The notes beneath the pieces were generated by a model, which saw nothing but the letters and a program-made list of their open reading frames with translations, searched no databases and had not been told where the DNA came from. Made by a program: the position numbers and the translations under genes. Shown here in pieces: positions 50,712 to 59,339 of a stretch of 64,000 bases of DNA. Within the stretch, counting starts at the first letter, position 1. Every line of letters starts with the position of its first letter. The stretch comes from Rufibacter hautae. Lineage in GTDB: Bacteria > Bacteroidota > Bacteroidia > Cytophagales > Hymenobacteraceae. Location: NCBI RefSeq assembly GCF_008271695.1, contig NZ_VKKY01000001.1, positions 1,420,589 to 1,484,588 on the forward strand. The letters run 5' to 3'.

Positions 50712-51854
50712 TTAAACCGATACTTTCTGGTAAAGCTTGGCCAGAGTAGCTACGGCATAATCAATCTCCTCGGCGGTGTTGTACTTGCTGAACGAGAAGC
50801 GCACATTGCCCCGCTCCATATCTGAGTTAATGGCGCGCAGCACGTGAGAACCTAAATCTACGCCGCTGGTGCAGGCGCTTCCGCCCGAGGCCGAGATTTT
50901 GTTGATATCTAGGTTGAAGAGGAGCATCTCGTTCATCTCAGACACCGGCAGGCTCACGTTCAGTACGGTATAAAGGCTTTTGTCACCCTCGGCAGAAAGG
51001 CCATTGAACTGCACGTCTTCAATCTGCTCGCGCAGCTTCACAATCATGCGGTCTTTCAGGCTTTGGATATGCCGCTGGTGCTCGTCCATGTCGCGGTACG
51101 CAATCTCCAGGGCTTTCGCCAACCCGATGATCCCGTACACGTTCTCGGTGCCGCCGCGCATGTTTCGCTCCTGCGATCCGCCTTGAATCAAAGGATGGAT
51201 TTTCACCCCTGAGTCCACATAGATGAAACCTACGCCTTTAGGCCCGTGGAACTTGTGGCCTGATCCTACCAGGAAGTTTAAGCCAAGGGCCTGCACATCG
51301 TGACGGTAATGGCCCATGGTCTGCACCGTGTCTGAGTGGAAGATGGCATCGTACCTCTTGCAGATCTCGGCAATGGCTTGGATGTCGTTCAGGTTCCCGA
51401 TCTCGTTGTTGGCGTGCATCACTGACACCAGCGTGCGCGGCTGCGAGGCGAGGGTTTGCTCCAGATGCTCCAGATCCAGCACACCGTTGTTGTCTACCCT
51501 CAGCATGGTCAGCTCCACCTCGCCGGTTTTCTCCAGCGCCTCCAGCGAGTGCAACACCGCGTGGTGCTCCAAAGGCGAAGAAATGGCGTGTTTGATTCCC
51601 AGGCTGCGGACGGAACAGATAATGGCCAAGTTATCGGCCTCAGTACCTCCGGAAGTAAAGAAAATCTCAGACGGCGATGCGTTGATCAAACCGGCTACTG
51701 TCTTTCGGGCGCCTTCAATGGCCGCCCGCACCTGCCTCCCATGTGCGTGTATAGAGGATGGATTTCCGTAGTGCTCCAGCATGAAGGGAGCCATTACATC
51801 AAAAACTTCTTTGTCTATGGGCGTGGTAGCCGCATTGTCTAGATATACACGCAT
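50712..51854 (-). CDS. Cysteine desulfurase
   Basis: A 380-residue PLP enzyme of the NifS/IscS family. PLP lysine in VGSGHKFHGPKGVGFIY, catalytic cysteine in SASGGSACTSGVDLGSHVL, active-site His in VSVMHANNEIGNLNDI. It takes sulfur from cysteine for Fe-S clusters and thiolated tRNA. No iscU or suf genes are adjacent, so whether it serves clusters or tRNA thiolation is open. Normal length. Confidence 0.92.
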   Translation of the reverse strand: MRVYLDNAATTPIDKEVFDVMAPFMLEHYGNPSSIHAHGRQVRAAIEGARKTVAGLINASPSEIFFTSGGTEADNLAIICSVRSLGIKHAISSPLEHHAVLHSLEALEKTGEVELTMLRVDNNGVLDLEHLEQTLASQPRTLVSVMHANNEIGNLNDIQAIAEICKRYDAIFHSDTVQTMGHYRHDVQALGLNFLVGSGHKFHGPKGVGFIYVDSGVKIHPLIQGGSQERNMRGGTENVYGIIGLAKALEIAYRDMDEHQRHIQSLKDRMIVKLREQIEDVQFNGLSAEGDKSLYTVLNVSLPVSEMNEMLLFNLDINKISASGGSACTSGVDLGSHVLRAINSDMERGNVRFSFSKYNTAEEIDYAVATLAKLYQKVSV

Positions 51855-51950
51855 GAGGAAACTTACTTTTTACAACAACAACAGGTGAAACAGGTCCGGT
51901 TCATAGGAAGCCTTCTTAGAAAGAATTTAAAGCTTTGTATTTTTACCTAA

Positions 51951-53342
51951 CTACGACTTAACGGTGATAATCTCTTTGATATCGCCAATGATTTTGTTGG
52001 CCAGGTGGTCGGCGGTGGAGAGGCTGTCAGACTCGGCGTAAATCCGGATGATCGGCTCTGTGTTGGATTTCCGCAGGTGCACCCACTCTTTGTTGAACTC
52101 AATCTTGACGCCGTCAATGGTGTTGATGGGCTGCTTGGCATAATGCTTCTGCACTTTGGCCAGCACCGCGTCTACATCAATGTCTTTGGTGAGCTCAATC
52201 TTGTTTTTGGAGATATAGTAATTAGGGTAGGTAGCCCGCATCTGGGTCATGGTTAAGCCGGTTTTGGCCAAATGGCTCAAAAACAAGGCGATTCCCACTA
52301 AGGCGTCGCGGCCGTAATGCAGCTCTGGGTAGATGATACCCCCATTGCCCTCCCCGCCGATGATGGCGTTCTGGGCTTTCATCATGTTCACTACGTTTAC
52401 CTCCCCCACAGCGGCGGCGAAGTACTGGCCACCGGCTTTCTCGGTGACATCGCGCAGGGCGCGGGTAGAAGACAAGTTGGAGACCGTGTTTCCGACCTGA
52501 TTTTGCAAAACGTAGTCAGAAACGGCTACCAGGGTGTATTCTTCGCCAAACATGCTGCCGTCTTCGTTCACCAAGGCCAAGCGGTCCACATCTGGGTCCA
52601 CTACAATGCCTAGGTCAAACTTGCCTTTCTCCATCACGCGCGCAATCTCGCCCAGGTTCTCGGGGAGCGGCTCTGGGTTGTGGGCGAAATGGCCGGTTGG
52701 CTCGCAGTTCAATTTCTCTATTCGTTCCACACCCAAGGCTTCTAGCAGCATAGGCACGGCAAACCCACCACTGGAGTTTACGGCATCTACCACTACCCTG
52801 AAGTTCTTGGCTTTAATGGCCTCTACGTCTACCAACGGCAGATCAAGAATGGCCTTGATATGTTTTTTCAGGAATTTATCGCTCTGGGTGTATTTTCCCA
52901 GCTTGGTCACCTCGGCAAACTGGAAAGACTCCTGCTCGGCTATTTCCAAGACTAGTTTCCCTTCGGCATCGTTGATGAACTCGCCGTGCTGGTTCAACAG
53001 CTTCAGTGCGTTCCACTGTTTGGGGTTGTGGCTGGCCGTTAGGATGATTCCCCCGCCCGCTTTCTTGGCCGGAACTGCCATCTCCACGGTGGGCGTGGTA
53101 GAAAGGCCTAAATCTATGACGTTGATGCCCAAGCCTTGCAGCGTAGCCGCTACCAGACGGTTCACCATCTCACCGGACAGACGGGCATCACGGCCAAGCA
53201 CGATAGTATCGTTGTTGGTGGTTTGCAGTACCCAGGTACCAAATGCCGCCGCGAATTTCACTACATCAACCGGTGTAAGGGCGTCCCCTACTTCTCCCCC
53301 AATTGTACCTCTTATTCCTGAAATTGATTTTATAAGTGCCAC
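51951..53342 (-). CDS. glmM: Phosphoglucosamine mutase / phosphohexomutase
   Basis: A 463-residue alpha-D-phosphohexomutase. Phosphoserine loop IILTASHNPKQWNALKLLN, metal loop VDPDVDRLALVNEDG, sugar loop GGEGNGGIIYPELHYGRDAL and phosphate-binding RKSNTEPIIRIYAE. In Bacteroidota this lineage is usually assigned as GlmM, which makes glucosamine 1-phosphate for peptidoglycan; phosphomannomutase activity is the alternative. GTG 53342 is chosen because the -7 box lies over the ATG at 53366. Confidence 0.88.
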   Translation of the reverse strand: MALIKSISGIRGTIGGEVGDALTPVDVVKFAAAFGTWVLQTTNNDTIVLGRDARLSGEMVNRLVAATLQGLGINVIDLGLSTTPTVEMAVPAKKAGGGIILTASHNPKQWNALKLLNQHGEFINDAEGKLVLEIAEQESFQFAEVTKLGKYTQSDKFLKKHIKAILDLPLVDVEAIKAKNFRVVVDAVNSSGGFAVPMLLEALGVERIEKLNCEPTGHFAHNPEPLPENLGEIARVMEKGKFDLGIVVDPDVDRLALVNEDGSMFGEEYTLVAVSDYVLQNQVGNTVSNLSSTRALRDVTEKAGGQYFAAAVGEVNVVNMMKAQNAIIGGEGNGGIIYPELHYGRDALVGIALFLSHLAKTGLTMTQMRATYPNYYISKNKIELTKDIDVDAVLAKVQKHYAKQPINTIDGVKIEFNKEWVHLRKSNTEPIIRIYAESDSLSTADHLANKIIGDIKEIITVKS

Positions 53343-53363
53343 TGATTCCAAATTTTGAACACG

Positions 53364-53396
53364 CAAAAGTAGTAAAATAGAAATGATTCAACACAA
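53364..53396 (-). promoter_or_regulatory. Promoter for glmM
   Basis: Minus strand: TTG at 53391-53389 (17-base spacer) or 53396-53394 (22-base spacer), then TACTTTTG (53371-53364), 22 bases before the GTG start. Confidence 0.6.
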
Positions 53397-53572
53397 GGAA
53401 TGGTGACAAAGGTACCAGCCTACCAGCACGGATGGCGCTTACCATTATCTTTTCTGCGTGTCAATGGCGGGCAACAAAGACCTTAATTAAGGTACTCAGC
53501 AAGAGACAAAACCGGCAGATTGGGTGACTATTGCGTCTAAATACAGAAAGGGCTCTCAGCAATGGTTTATAC

Positions 53573-53608
53573 GTTTTAGGTCTTATTTTCCAGAATAAGG
53601 CGCAAAAC
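53573..53608. repeat. 36-nt intergenic element, copy 27
   Basis: Begins GTTTTAGGTC, ends GGCGCAAAAC. Confidence 0.72.
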
Positions 53609-53723
53609 CCTTGGCAAAGCACTATAATTTGCATTGAAGCCAGTATCTTTTGAGAGAAGACAGCGTTTTAGTGCAAATTCTAAAAACCTAACTTGGATTT
53701 AGGCGTTCTCTCAAATACACCTG

Positions 53724-53760
53724 CTTTTAGGGCATTTGGCGGCGATAAACGCCTTTGAAC
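53724..53760. repeat. 36-nt-type intergenic element, copy 28 (37 nt, diverged)
   Basis: Begins CTTTTAGGGC, ends CCTTTGAAC; one base long and weaker at both ends. Confidence 0.45.
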
Positions 53761-53882
53761 AACGCCCAAAGAAAAAACTTCAACTTTTTTCTACTCCGGT
53801 TATGGAATCTTTGTGAAGCATGCATCATGGTAGAAAATAAATCGTTCTTGCCCGGGACCAGGTCTTGGAGAGAACGTAACCT

Positions 53883-53918
53883 GTTTCAAGGCTAGATCTT
53901 AAAATTCGGCCTTAAAAC
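53883..53918. repeat. 36-nt intergenic element, copy 29
   Basis: Begins GTTTCAAGGC, ends GGCCTTAAAAC; central T-tract interrupted (GATCTT). Confidence 0.65.
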
Positions 53919-54018
53919 AAGTTAAGTTGATTCACCCTCACCGGTAAAGTTTATGGTTTGTTGTGTTATTGTTTCATTAAGAAAACCCGCATAGCTCATG
54001 AATTGTTAACAATACGTT

Positions 54019-54026
54019 TATCTTTG
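54019..54026 (+). promoter_or_regulatory. -7 box immediately before mazG
   Basis: TATCTTTG, only four bases before the ATG at 54031. With a start site 5-9 bases downstream of the box, transcription would begin at or next to the ATG. Confidence 0.5.
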
Positions 54027-54030
54027 TTAA

Positions 54031-54849
54031 ATGGAAACCCCGGTAGTACCCGCTTACCCCCGCCAAGCCCAGTTAGACGCCTTTAACCGCCTGCTGGATA
54101 TTTTAGATGATCTGCGAGAAAAATGCCCCTGGGACAGGAAGCAAACCATGGAAAGCCTTCGGCACCTCACCATTGAGGAAACCTACGAGCTCTCTGAGGC
54201 CATTCTCACCCAAGACCTCCCGGAGATCAAGAAAGAGTTAGGCGATGTACTGCTACACCTGGTTTTCTATGCGAAGATTGCTTCTGAAAAAGGCGCCTTC
54301 GACATCGCGGCGGTGCTCAATGCCCAATGCGACAAGTTGGTTTTCCGGCACCCACATATCTACGGAGACACCAAGGCAGACACAGAGGAAGAGGTAAAGA
54401 AGAACTGGGAGAGTTTGAAACTGAAAGAGGGCAATAAATCCGTTTTAGCCGGCGTTCCTTCCTCGCTTCCGTCCATGGTGAAAGCCATGCGCATCCAGGA
54501 GAAGGCCCGCGGCGTTGGATTTGATTGGGATGAACCCTCTAAAGTTTGGGAGAAGGTAGAGGAAGAGTTGGCCGAGTTCAAGACTGAGTTTGACAAACCC
54601 CAACTCAGCGAAGAAGACAAGGCCAAAGCCACCGATGAACTGGGTGACGTCTTTTTTTCTTTGATCAACTTCGCCCGTTTCCTGGACCTTAACCCTGAAG
54701 AAGCCTTGGCCAAAACCAACCAGAAGTTCATTCACCGGTTCCAGTACCTTGAGAAAGCGGCCGCATCGCAGGGGAAAAAACTAAGCGAAATGACCCTGGC
54801 AGAAATGGATGTCTTTTGGAACGAAGCAAAAACAAAAAGCCAGCCATAA
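54031..54849 (+). CDS. mazG: Nucleoside triphosphate pyrophosphohydrolase MazG
   Basis: A 272-residue two-domain MazG. N-terminal domain (about residues 8-120): LREKCPWDRKQTMESLRHLTIEETYELSEAILTQDLPEIKKELGDVLLHLVFYAKIA holds the EExxE-12-28-ExxxD metal motif. C-terminal domain (about 140-255): EEELAEFKTE...DKAKATDELGDVFFSLINFARFL repeats it. It hydrolyses NTPs and dNTPs, including damaged ones, to monophosphates. It stands alone, divergent from glmM. Confidence 0.94.
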   Translation: METPVVPAYPRQAQLDAFNRLLDILDDLREKCPWDRKQTMESLRHLTIEETYELSEAILTQDLPEIKKELGDVLLHLVFYAKIASEKGAFDIAAVLNAQCDKLVFRHPHIYGDTKADTEEEVKKNWESLKLKEGNKSVLAGVPSSLPSMVKAMRIQEKARGVGFDWDEPSKVWEKVEEELAEFKTEFDKPQLSEEDKAKATDELGDVFFSLINFARFLDLNPEEALAKTNQKFIHRFQYLEKAAASQGKKLSEMTLAEMDVFWNEAKTKSQP

Positions 54850-54887
54850 GGATAAACCAAATTCTTAAAAATACCTTAAATAGATTG

Positions 54888-54895
54888 TACTTTTG
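54888..54895 (+). promoter_or_regulatory. Candidate -7 box of the exbB operon
   Basis: TACTTTTG about 210 bases before the exbB start. This implies a long AT-rich leader; no TTG at the ideal -33 distance. Confidence 0.4.
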
Positions 54896-55104
54896 CAATA
54901 AATTTTCCGGTATTATTTGATAAATTGCGTTTAAATCCCTAGGCTTGTATTTAGGTTGCTCCCAAACAGAAGTAACTCTCTCGCTGATTTAGCAGTTAAA
55001 AGGGAATTATTAACGTATAAAGAGCATTAAACTTTTTAACAACCAATTCATTATCAACAACTAACACAGTAACACAAACAACTAAACCTAAATTTTTAGA
55101 AACA

Positions 55105-55956
55105 ATGGAAAAAAAGAGTGCACCTGCAACTGCAAAACCAGTACAACAAGAAGGCAAAGCAGGCTCAATGTTCGCAAGCATCGTAATTCCGGTAGCCATC
55201 ATCGCTGCTGTTTGTATTTATCTGTTTATCCTTGGTAACGGAGCTAACTTTGAAGGCGGCGACAACGCCAATCACCCACTTCCAGGCAACATGCTGGGCC
55301 AGGTGTACAAAGGTGGTTTCATCGTACCAATCCTGATCGCGATTAACATTCTGGTAATCACTTTCTCAATTGAACGTTTCTTGACCATCAACAAAGCAAA
55401 AGGTGGTAAAGGTCTTGAGTCTTTCGTGAGAAGCGTGCGTCAGAAAATGAACGCCAACGATATCAATGGCGCTATCGCTATCTGTGATCAACAGAAAGGT
55501 TCAGTAGGAAACGTGGTGAAAGCCGGTTTGCTGAAATACCAAGAAATGCACAACGAGCACGGTATGACCAAGGATCAGCGTATCCTGGCTATCCAGAAGG
55601 AGATTGAAGAAGCTACTGCGCTTGAGTTGCCTATCCTGGAGAAAAACCTGGTTATCATCTCCACTATCGCCTCTATCTCTACCCTGGTAGGTCTGATTGG
55701 AACGGTATTGGGTATGATTAAAGCGTTCGCGGCTCTTGCAACTGCAAGTGGTGCACCAGACGCTACCCAGCTGGCAAACGGTATCTCTGAGGCCTTGATC
55801 AACACAGCCCTTGGTATCACTGGTTCTGCTATCGCCATCGTTGCTTACAACTTCTTCACCAGCAAAATTGATGAGTTGACCTACAGCATTGATGAGGCTT
55901 CTTACAGCATTATCCAGACGTATGCTGCGCAGCACACTGAAAACAACAGAATCTAA
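55105..55956 (+). CDS. exbB: ExbB/TolQ/MotA-family proton channel subunit
   Basis: A 283-residue inner-membrane protein with three main helices (about residues 20-43, 70-91, and a pair near 190-225 and 235-260). LELPILEKNLVIISTIASISTLVGLIGTVLGMIKAF is the conserved ExbB helix with the pore glycine/threonine residues. It forms the pentameric channel that drives TonB. First gene of exbB-exbD-exbD-tonB, with 27 bases to the next gene. Confidence 0.94.
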   Translation: MEKKSAPATAKPVQQEGKAGSMFASIVIPVAIIAAVCIYLFILGNGANFEGGDNANHPLPGNMLGQVYKGGFIVPILIAINILVITFSIERFLTINKAKGGKGLESFVRSVRQKMNANDINGAIAICDQQKGSVGNVVKAGLLKYQEMHNEHGMTKDQRILAIQKEIEEATALELPILEKNLVIISTIASISTLVGLIGTVLGMIKAFAALATASGAPDATQLANGISEALINTALGITGSAIAIVAYNFFTSKIDELTYSIDEASYSIIQTYAAQHTENNRI

Positions 55957-55983
55957 TTAGAACTTCTCGCTTAGAAGGAAAAA

Positions 55984-56589
55984 ATGCCTAAAGTAAAAGT
56001 ACATAGAACCTCTCCATCCCTGGACATGACTCCAATGGTGGACTTGGCATTCCTTCTGGTAACGTTCTTCATGCTTATTTCGAAGTTCGCACCAGAGGAA
56101 GCGCTGGTAGTGGATACGCCTTCTGCGACAACAGAAATCAAAGCCCCGGATGCCAACGTGATTACCATCAGTATTGGTACCGATGAGCGGGTTTTCTTTG
56201 GAGTAGATGACAAAAACACTAAACTGAGACTGATAGATAAAATAAGTGAGAAATACGGAGTAGGCTTCACGCAACCAGAGAAAGAGGTTTTTGCTTCTCT
56301 GGCTTCCTTTGGAGTTCCTATTTCCCAACTTAAATCCTATTTGGCTCTGAAACCCGAAGATCAGAAAAAGGTAAACCAGCCAGGTATTCCTATTGATTCT
56401 ACCAGAAATGAGTTAGGTGACTGGGTTCAATTGGCCCGTTACTCTAATCCCCAGTCTATTGTAGCCATCAAAGGAGACCAAAAAGCAGGCTACCCAGTTG
56501 CTGGTCGTGTGATTGAGATCTTGCAGGAGAAGAACGTGAACCGTTTCAACCTTGTAACAGATATGGAAGTTAAACCTGTTATCAAATAA
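55984..56589 (+). CDS. exbD: ExbD-family subunit 1
   Basis: A 201-residue ExbD: short cytoplasmic start, one helix with the essential aspartate in PSLDMTPMVDLAFLLVTFFMLISKF (about residues 12-36), then a periplasmic domain. It is longer than typical ExbD (about 140), with an insert around residues 85-145. It uses the proton gradient with ExbB. The second exbD follows after 15 bases; paired exbD genes are common in Bacteroidota. Confidence 0.92.
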   Translation: MPKVKVHRTSPSLDMTPMVDLAFLLVTFFMLISKFAPEEALVVDTPSATTEIKAPDANVITISIGTDERVFFGVDDKNTKLRLIDKISEKYGVGFTQPEKEVFASLASFGVPISQLKSYLALKPEDQKKVNQPGIPIDSTRNELGDWVQLARYSNPQSIVAIKGDQKAGYPVAGRVIEILQEKNVNRFNLVTDMEVKPVIK

Positions 56590-56604
56590 CGAAAGGGAAA
56601 CGAC

Positions 56605-57144
56605 ATGGCAGAAATACAACAGTCCGGCGGCGACGAAGGCGGTAAAAAACGGGCCAAGAAAGGCTCTACCAAGGTGGACATGACCCCCATGGTAGACTTA
56701 GGCTTCCTGTTGCTTACATTCTTCGTAATGACCACTACGCTGGCCAAGCCGCAGATCATGGAGATCAACATGCCGGTGAAACCCAAGGACAGACAAGAGC
56801 AGAATGAGTTGAAAGCGTCTAACGCCTTTACCGTTCTTCTTGGCGGAGACAATAGAATTTTCTATTACCGCGGTCTTCACCAGCCAAACATGAACATCAT
56901 CCCACAAGTGGAGGAGAGCAACTGGTCTGGTAAAGGAATCAGACAAGTAGTTCTGGATGCAACCCGCGCCAATCCAAACCTGGTAGTACTTATCAAGGCT
57001 GATGAGACTTCTTCTTACAAGAACCTGGTAGATATCTTGGATGAGATGAGTATCACCAACACGCAGAAGTACGCCGTAGTGGAATTGGATAACGCAGATG
57101 CTACTTTGCTTAGAACCGCAGAGAAAGGAGGAGGAGCGCAATAA
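56605..57144 (+). CDS. exbD: ExbD-family subunit 2
   Basis: A 179-residue ExbD with helix and aspartate in VDMTPMVDLGFLLLTFFVMTTTL (about residues 25-47) and a shorter periplasmic domain ending TQKYAVVELDNADATLLRTAEKGGGAQ. The stop codon overlaps the tonB start by one base (TAATG), so translation is probably coupled. Confidence 0.92.
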   Translation: MAEIQQSGGDEGGKKRAKKGSTKVDMTPMVDLGFLLLTFFVMTTTLAKPQIMEINMPVKPKDRQEQNELKASNAFTVLLGGDNRIFYYRGLHQPNMNIIPQVEESNWSGKGIRQVVLDATRANPNLVVLIKADETSSYKNLVDILDEMSITNTQKYAVVELDNADATLLRTAEKGGGAQ

Positions 57145-57968
57145 TGGATAACCAACGATTAGCAACCGCCTCTCTTGATGATATGGTCTTTGAAGGCCGT
57201 AACAAAGAGTATGGTGCCTACATGCTTCGTAAGCTTTACACGAAGCACGTAAACAGGGCAATTGTCATCGCAATCATTCTCTTCGTGCTCTTTTTGAGTA
57301 TTCCTTTGATACAGTCAATGTTCAAAGACGAAGATGCAGTGACTGCAGCTCCGGTAGTGAAAGTAGTGGACTTAGCTGCGCCACCTTCCGTTGAGAAGGT
57401 AGTGCCACCGCCACCGCCACCACCAGATGCCCCACCACCTCCACCACCCGTACGTTCTACCGTTAAGTTTACACCTCCGGTTGTAAAGAAAGACGAAGAA
57501 GTACAGAAAGAGGAGATTCCGGATGTAAAAGAGCTCCAGAAGACAGACGCTGGTACTGAAACCGTAAAAGGTGACCCAACTGCGCCGCCAACCCTTGAAG
57601 GGATTGAGAACGGTACAGGTCCAACTGGTCCGGTACAGGAAGTCTTTGAAGACAAGGTTTACATTGCGGTAGAGAAAATGCCTGAGTTCCCAGGCGGGAT
57701 GGCAGCCATGATGAAATACATGGGTGAGAAATTCCGTATTCCATCAGCCGCTCAGCGTGCTGGTGCAGAAGGTAACGTGGTACTCTCTTTCGTAGTAGGC
57801 CCAACCGGGGAAATCACCAACATTGAAGTTCTAAAAGGCCTTGGTTATGGTCTGGATGAAGAAGCCGTACGCGTAATCAAGGGGATGCCTAAGTGGAGCC
57901 CAGGTGAGCAGAACGGTCGTAAAGTGTCTGTAAAATATACAGTTCCTTACCGCATCGTGATCAAGTAA
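57144..57968 (+). CDS. tonB: TonB energy transducer
   Basis: A 274-residue TonB: cytoplasmic YGAYMLRKLYTKHV (typical of Bacteroidota TonB), helix AIVIAIILFVLFLSIPLIQSM (about residues 34-54), a proline-rich spacer (PPPPPPPDAPPPPPPVR), and the C-terminal TonB domain (about 185-270, FPGGMAAMMKYMGEKFRIP ... YTVPYRIVIK). It transmits proton-motive energy to outer-membrane receptors. No receptor gene is adjacent. Confidence 0.95.
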   Translation: MDNQRLATASLDDMVFEGRNKEYGAYMLRKLYTKHVNRAIVIAIILFVLFLSIPLIQSMFKDEDAVTAAPVVKVVDLAAPPSVEKVVPPPPPPPDAPPPPPPVRSTVKFTPPVVKKDEEVQKEEIPDVKELQKTDAGTETVKGDPTAPPTLEGIENGTGPTGPVQEVFEDKVYIAVEKMPEFPGGMAAMMKYMGEKFRIPSAAQRAGAEGNVVLSFVVGPTGEITNIEVLKGLGYGLDEEAVRVIKGMPKWSPGEQNGRKVSVKYTVPYRIVIK

Positions 57969-57989
57969 CCAAAACCTTCACTGGTACTC

Positions 57990-58057
57990 TACAAAAAAAG
58001 CTCCGGAGACAGACCTTCTTTCAAGAATGGTTTTGTCTTCGGAGTTCTTTTTTACCA
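57990..58057 (+). terminator. Terminator of the ton operon
   Basis: Imperfect inverted repeat: AAAAAAAGCTCCGGAGACAG against CTTCGGAGTTCTTTTTT, two mismatches, with T-run. Confidence 0.6.
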
Positions 58058-58108
58058 CATACCCTCAGATTCACGTATTATACTTGTCAGAAGCATAAAA
58101 GCAGCACC

Positions 58109-58366
58109 ATGAATTATTCCAGAAGACCCCAGCGAGAAGACCGGGAAAGCGCCTACGGAGGCATCATGAAATATGTGTCCCTGCTTATGGTGGTTCTATA
58201 CTTTGGCTTCGGCTTATACGTTCTATTCTCTAGCGAACGGCAAATCCCCTTTCCAAGAGAGTATAAATATATGTTGGGAGGGCTCCTCCTTTTCTATGGT
58301 TTGATTAGATTTGTGAGAGCGTACCAACAGTACTTCAAAAAAACCAGACGAAATGAACAAGATTAA
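58109..58366 (+). CDS. Small two-helix membrane protein
   Basis: An 85-residue protein with a charged start (MNYSRRPQREDRESAYGG), helices about residues 13-34 and 48-66, and a basic tail RAYQQYFKKTRRNEQD. Its last 14 bases overlap the start of the next gene, showing tight coupling. No family recognised. Confidence 0.65.
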   Translation: MNYSRRPQREDRESAYGGIMKYVSLLMVVLYFGFGLYVLFSSERQIPFPREYKYMLGGLLLFYGLIRFVRAYQQYFKKTRRNEQD

Positions 58367-59300
58367 TCTTTTCACTTTTCTATTCACTGCAGGTGTGGCA
58401 TTTGCTACTTTCTCGTGCGGTCAGTCTGGGAGTAAGAATACAGACACCCCTACCTCTGGAAGTATCAAGATAAGTGCAGATGAATCCTACGCCCCTATTG
58501 TTGATTCCCAGATCCAGACCTTTCAGGGGTTGTACAAATACGCCAAGGTCCAAGCTGTGTATAAGCCGGAGGCCCAGGTAGTGCATGACCTCCTTACGGA
58601 TACCATCAGGTTCGCCATCATGGCCCGTCCGCTCAACGACCGGGAAAAGGCAGAGTTTGAGAAACTCAAGCTCACCCCCCGGATGAACAAGATAGCGGTA
58701 GACGGGATAGCGCTTATCATCAACAAGGAAAACACAGACACCACCCTTACCCTCCAACAGATAAGAAGCATCTTCACGGGTAAGACCACCTCTTGGAGCC
58801 AACTGGACCCTACGGCGAAGGATGGCAAAATCACCATCGTGTTTGATAACAGTAACTCTAGCACGGCCCGCTTCATTCTTGACTCCATCAACCAGAAGCA
58901 GCCGCTACCCCCTAATACCTACGCATCTACCTCTAATTCAAACTTGGTAGACTATGTAGCACAGAACAGAAATGCCATAGGCGTGATAGGCGTGAACTGG
59001 ATCAGTGACCGCCGCGACAGCACCGCCATTTCTTTTCTTAATAAAGTGAATGTAGTGGGGATTAGCAGAAGCGACAATCCCACTTCTGTGGATGATTTCA
59101 TCCAACCCTATCAAGGATATTTGGCCCAAGGAACTTATCCACTACGCAGAGAGGTTTTTATCATAAGCAAGGAGGCCCGCGCTGGACTTGGCACAGGTTT
59201 TGCATCCTTCATTTCAGGAGATAAAGGCCAAAGAATAATTTTGAAATCGGGCTTAGTACCGGCCTCTATGCCAGTTCGGATAGTAGGGTTTAGACAGTAA
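58353..59300 (+). CDS. PstS-like phosphate/substrate-binding lipoprotein
   Basis: A 315-residue predicted lipoprotein (FLFTAGVAFATFSC lipobox) of the PBP type II (PstS) fold: SGSIKISADESYAPIV, RFAIMARPLNDREKAEF, GIALIINKENTDTTLTLQQIRSIFTGKTTSWSQL, and TSVDDFIQPYQGYLAQGTYPLRREVFIISKE. PstS binds phosphate for the Pst transporter, but no pst genes are present; in Bacteroidota such proteins often sit beside ton genes. Start ATG 58353 overlaps the previous gene. Confidence 0.82.
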   Translation: MNKINLFTFLFTAGVAFATFSCGQSGSKNTDTPTSGSIKISADESYAPIVDSQIQTFQGLYKYAKVQAVYKPEAQVVHDLLTDTIRFAIMARPLNDREKAEFEKLKLTPRMNKIAVDGIALIINKENTDTTLTLQQIRSIFTGKTTSWSQLDPTAKDGKITIVFDNSNSSTARFILDSINQKQPLPPNTYASTSNSNLVDYVAQNRNAIGVIGVNWISDRRDSTAISFLNKVNVVGISRSDNPTSVDDFIQPYQGYLAQGTYPLRREVFIISKEARAGLGTGFASFISGDKGQRIILKSGLVPASMPVRIVGFRQ

Positions 59301-59339
59301 TTTTAACCAGAGTTTCACTAACACTAACAACCAAGACAA

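Larger units (their letters stand above)
53343..54030. other. Divergent intergenic region glmM/mazG
   Basis: About 690 bases between two divergent genes. It carries promoters at both ends and three copies of the 36-nt element. No coding frame is convincing. Confidence 0.65.
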
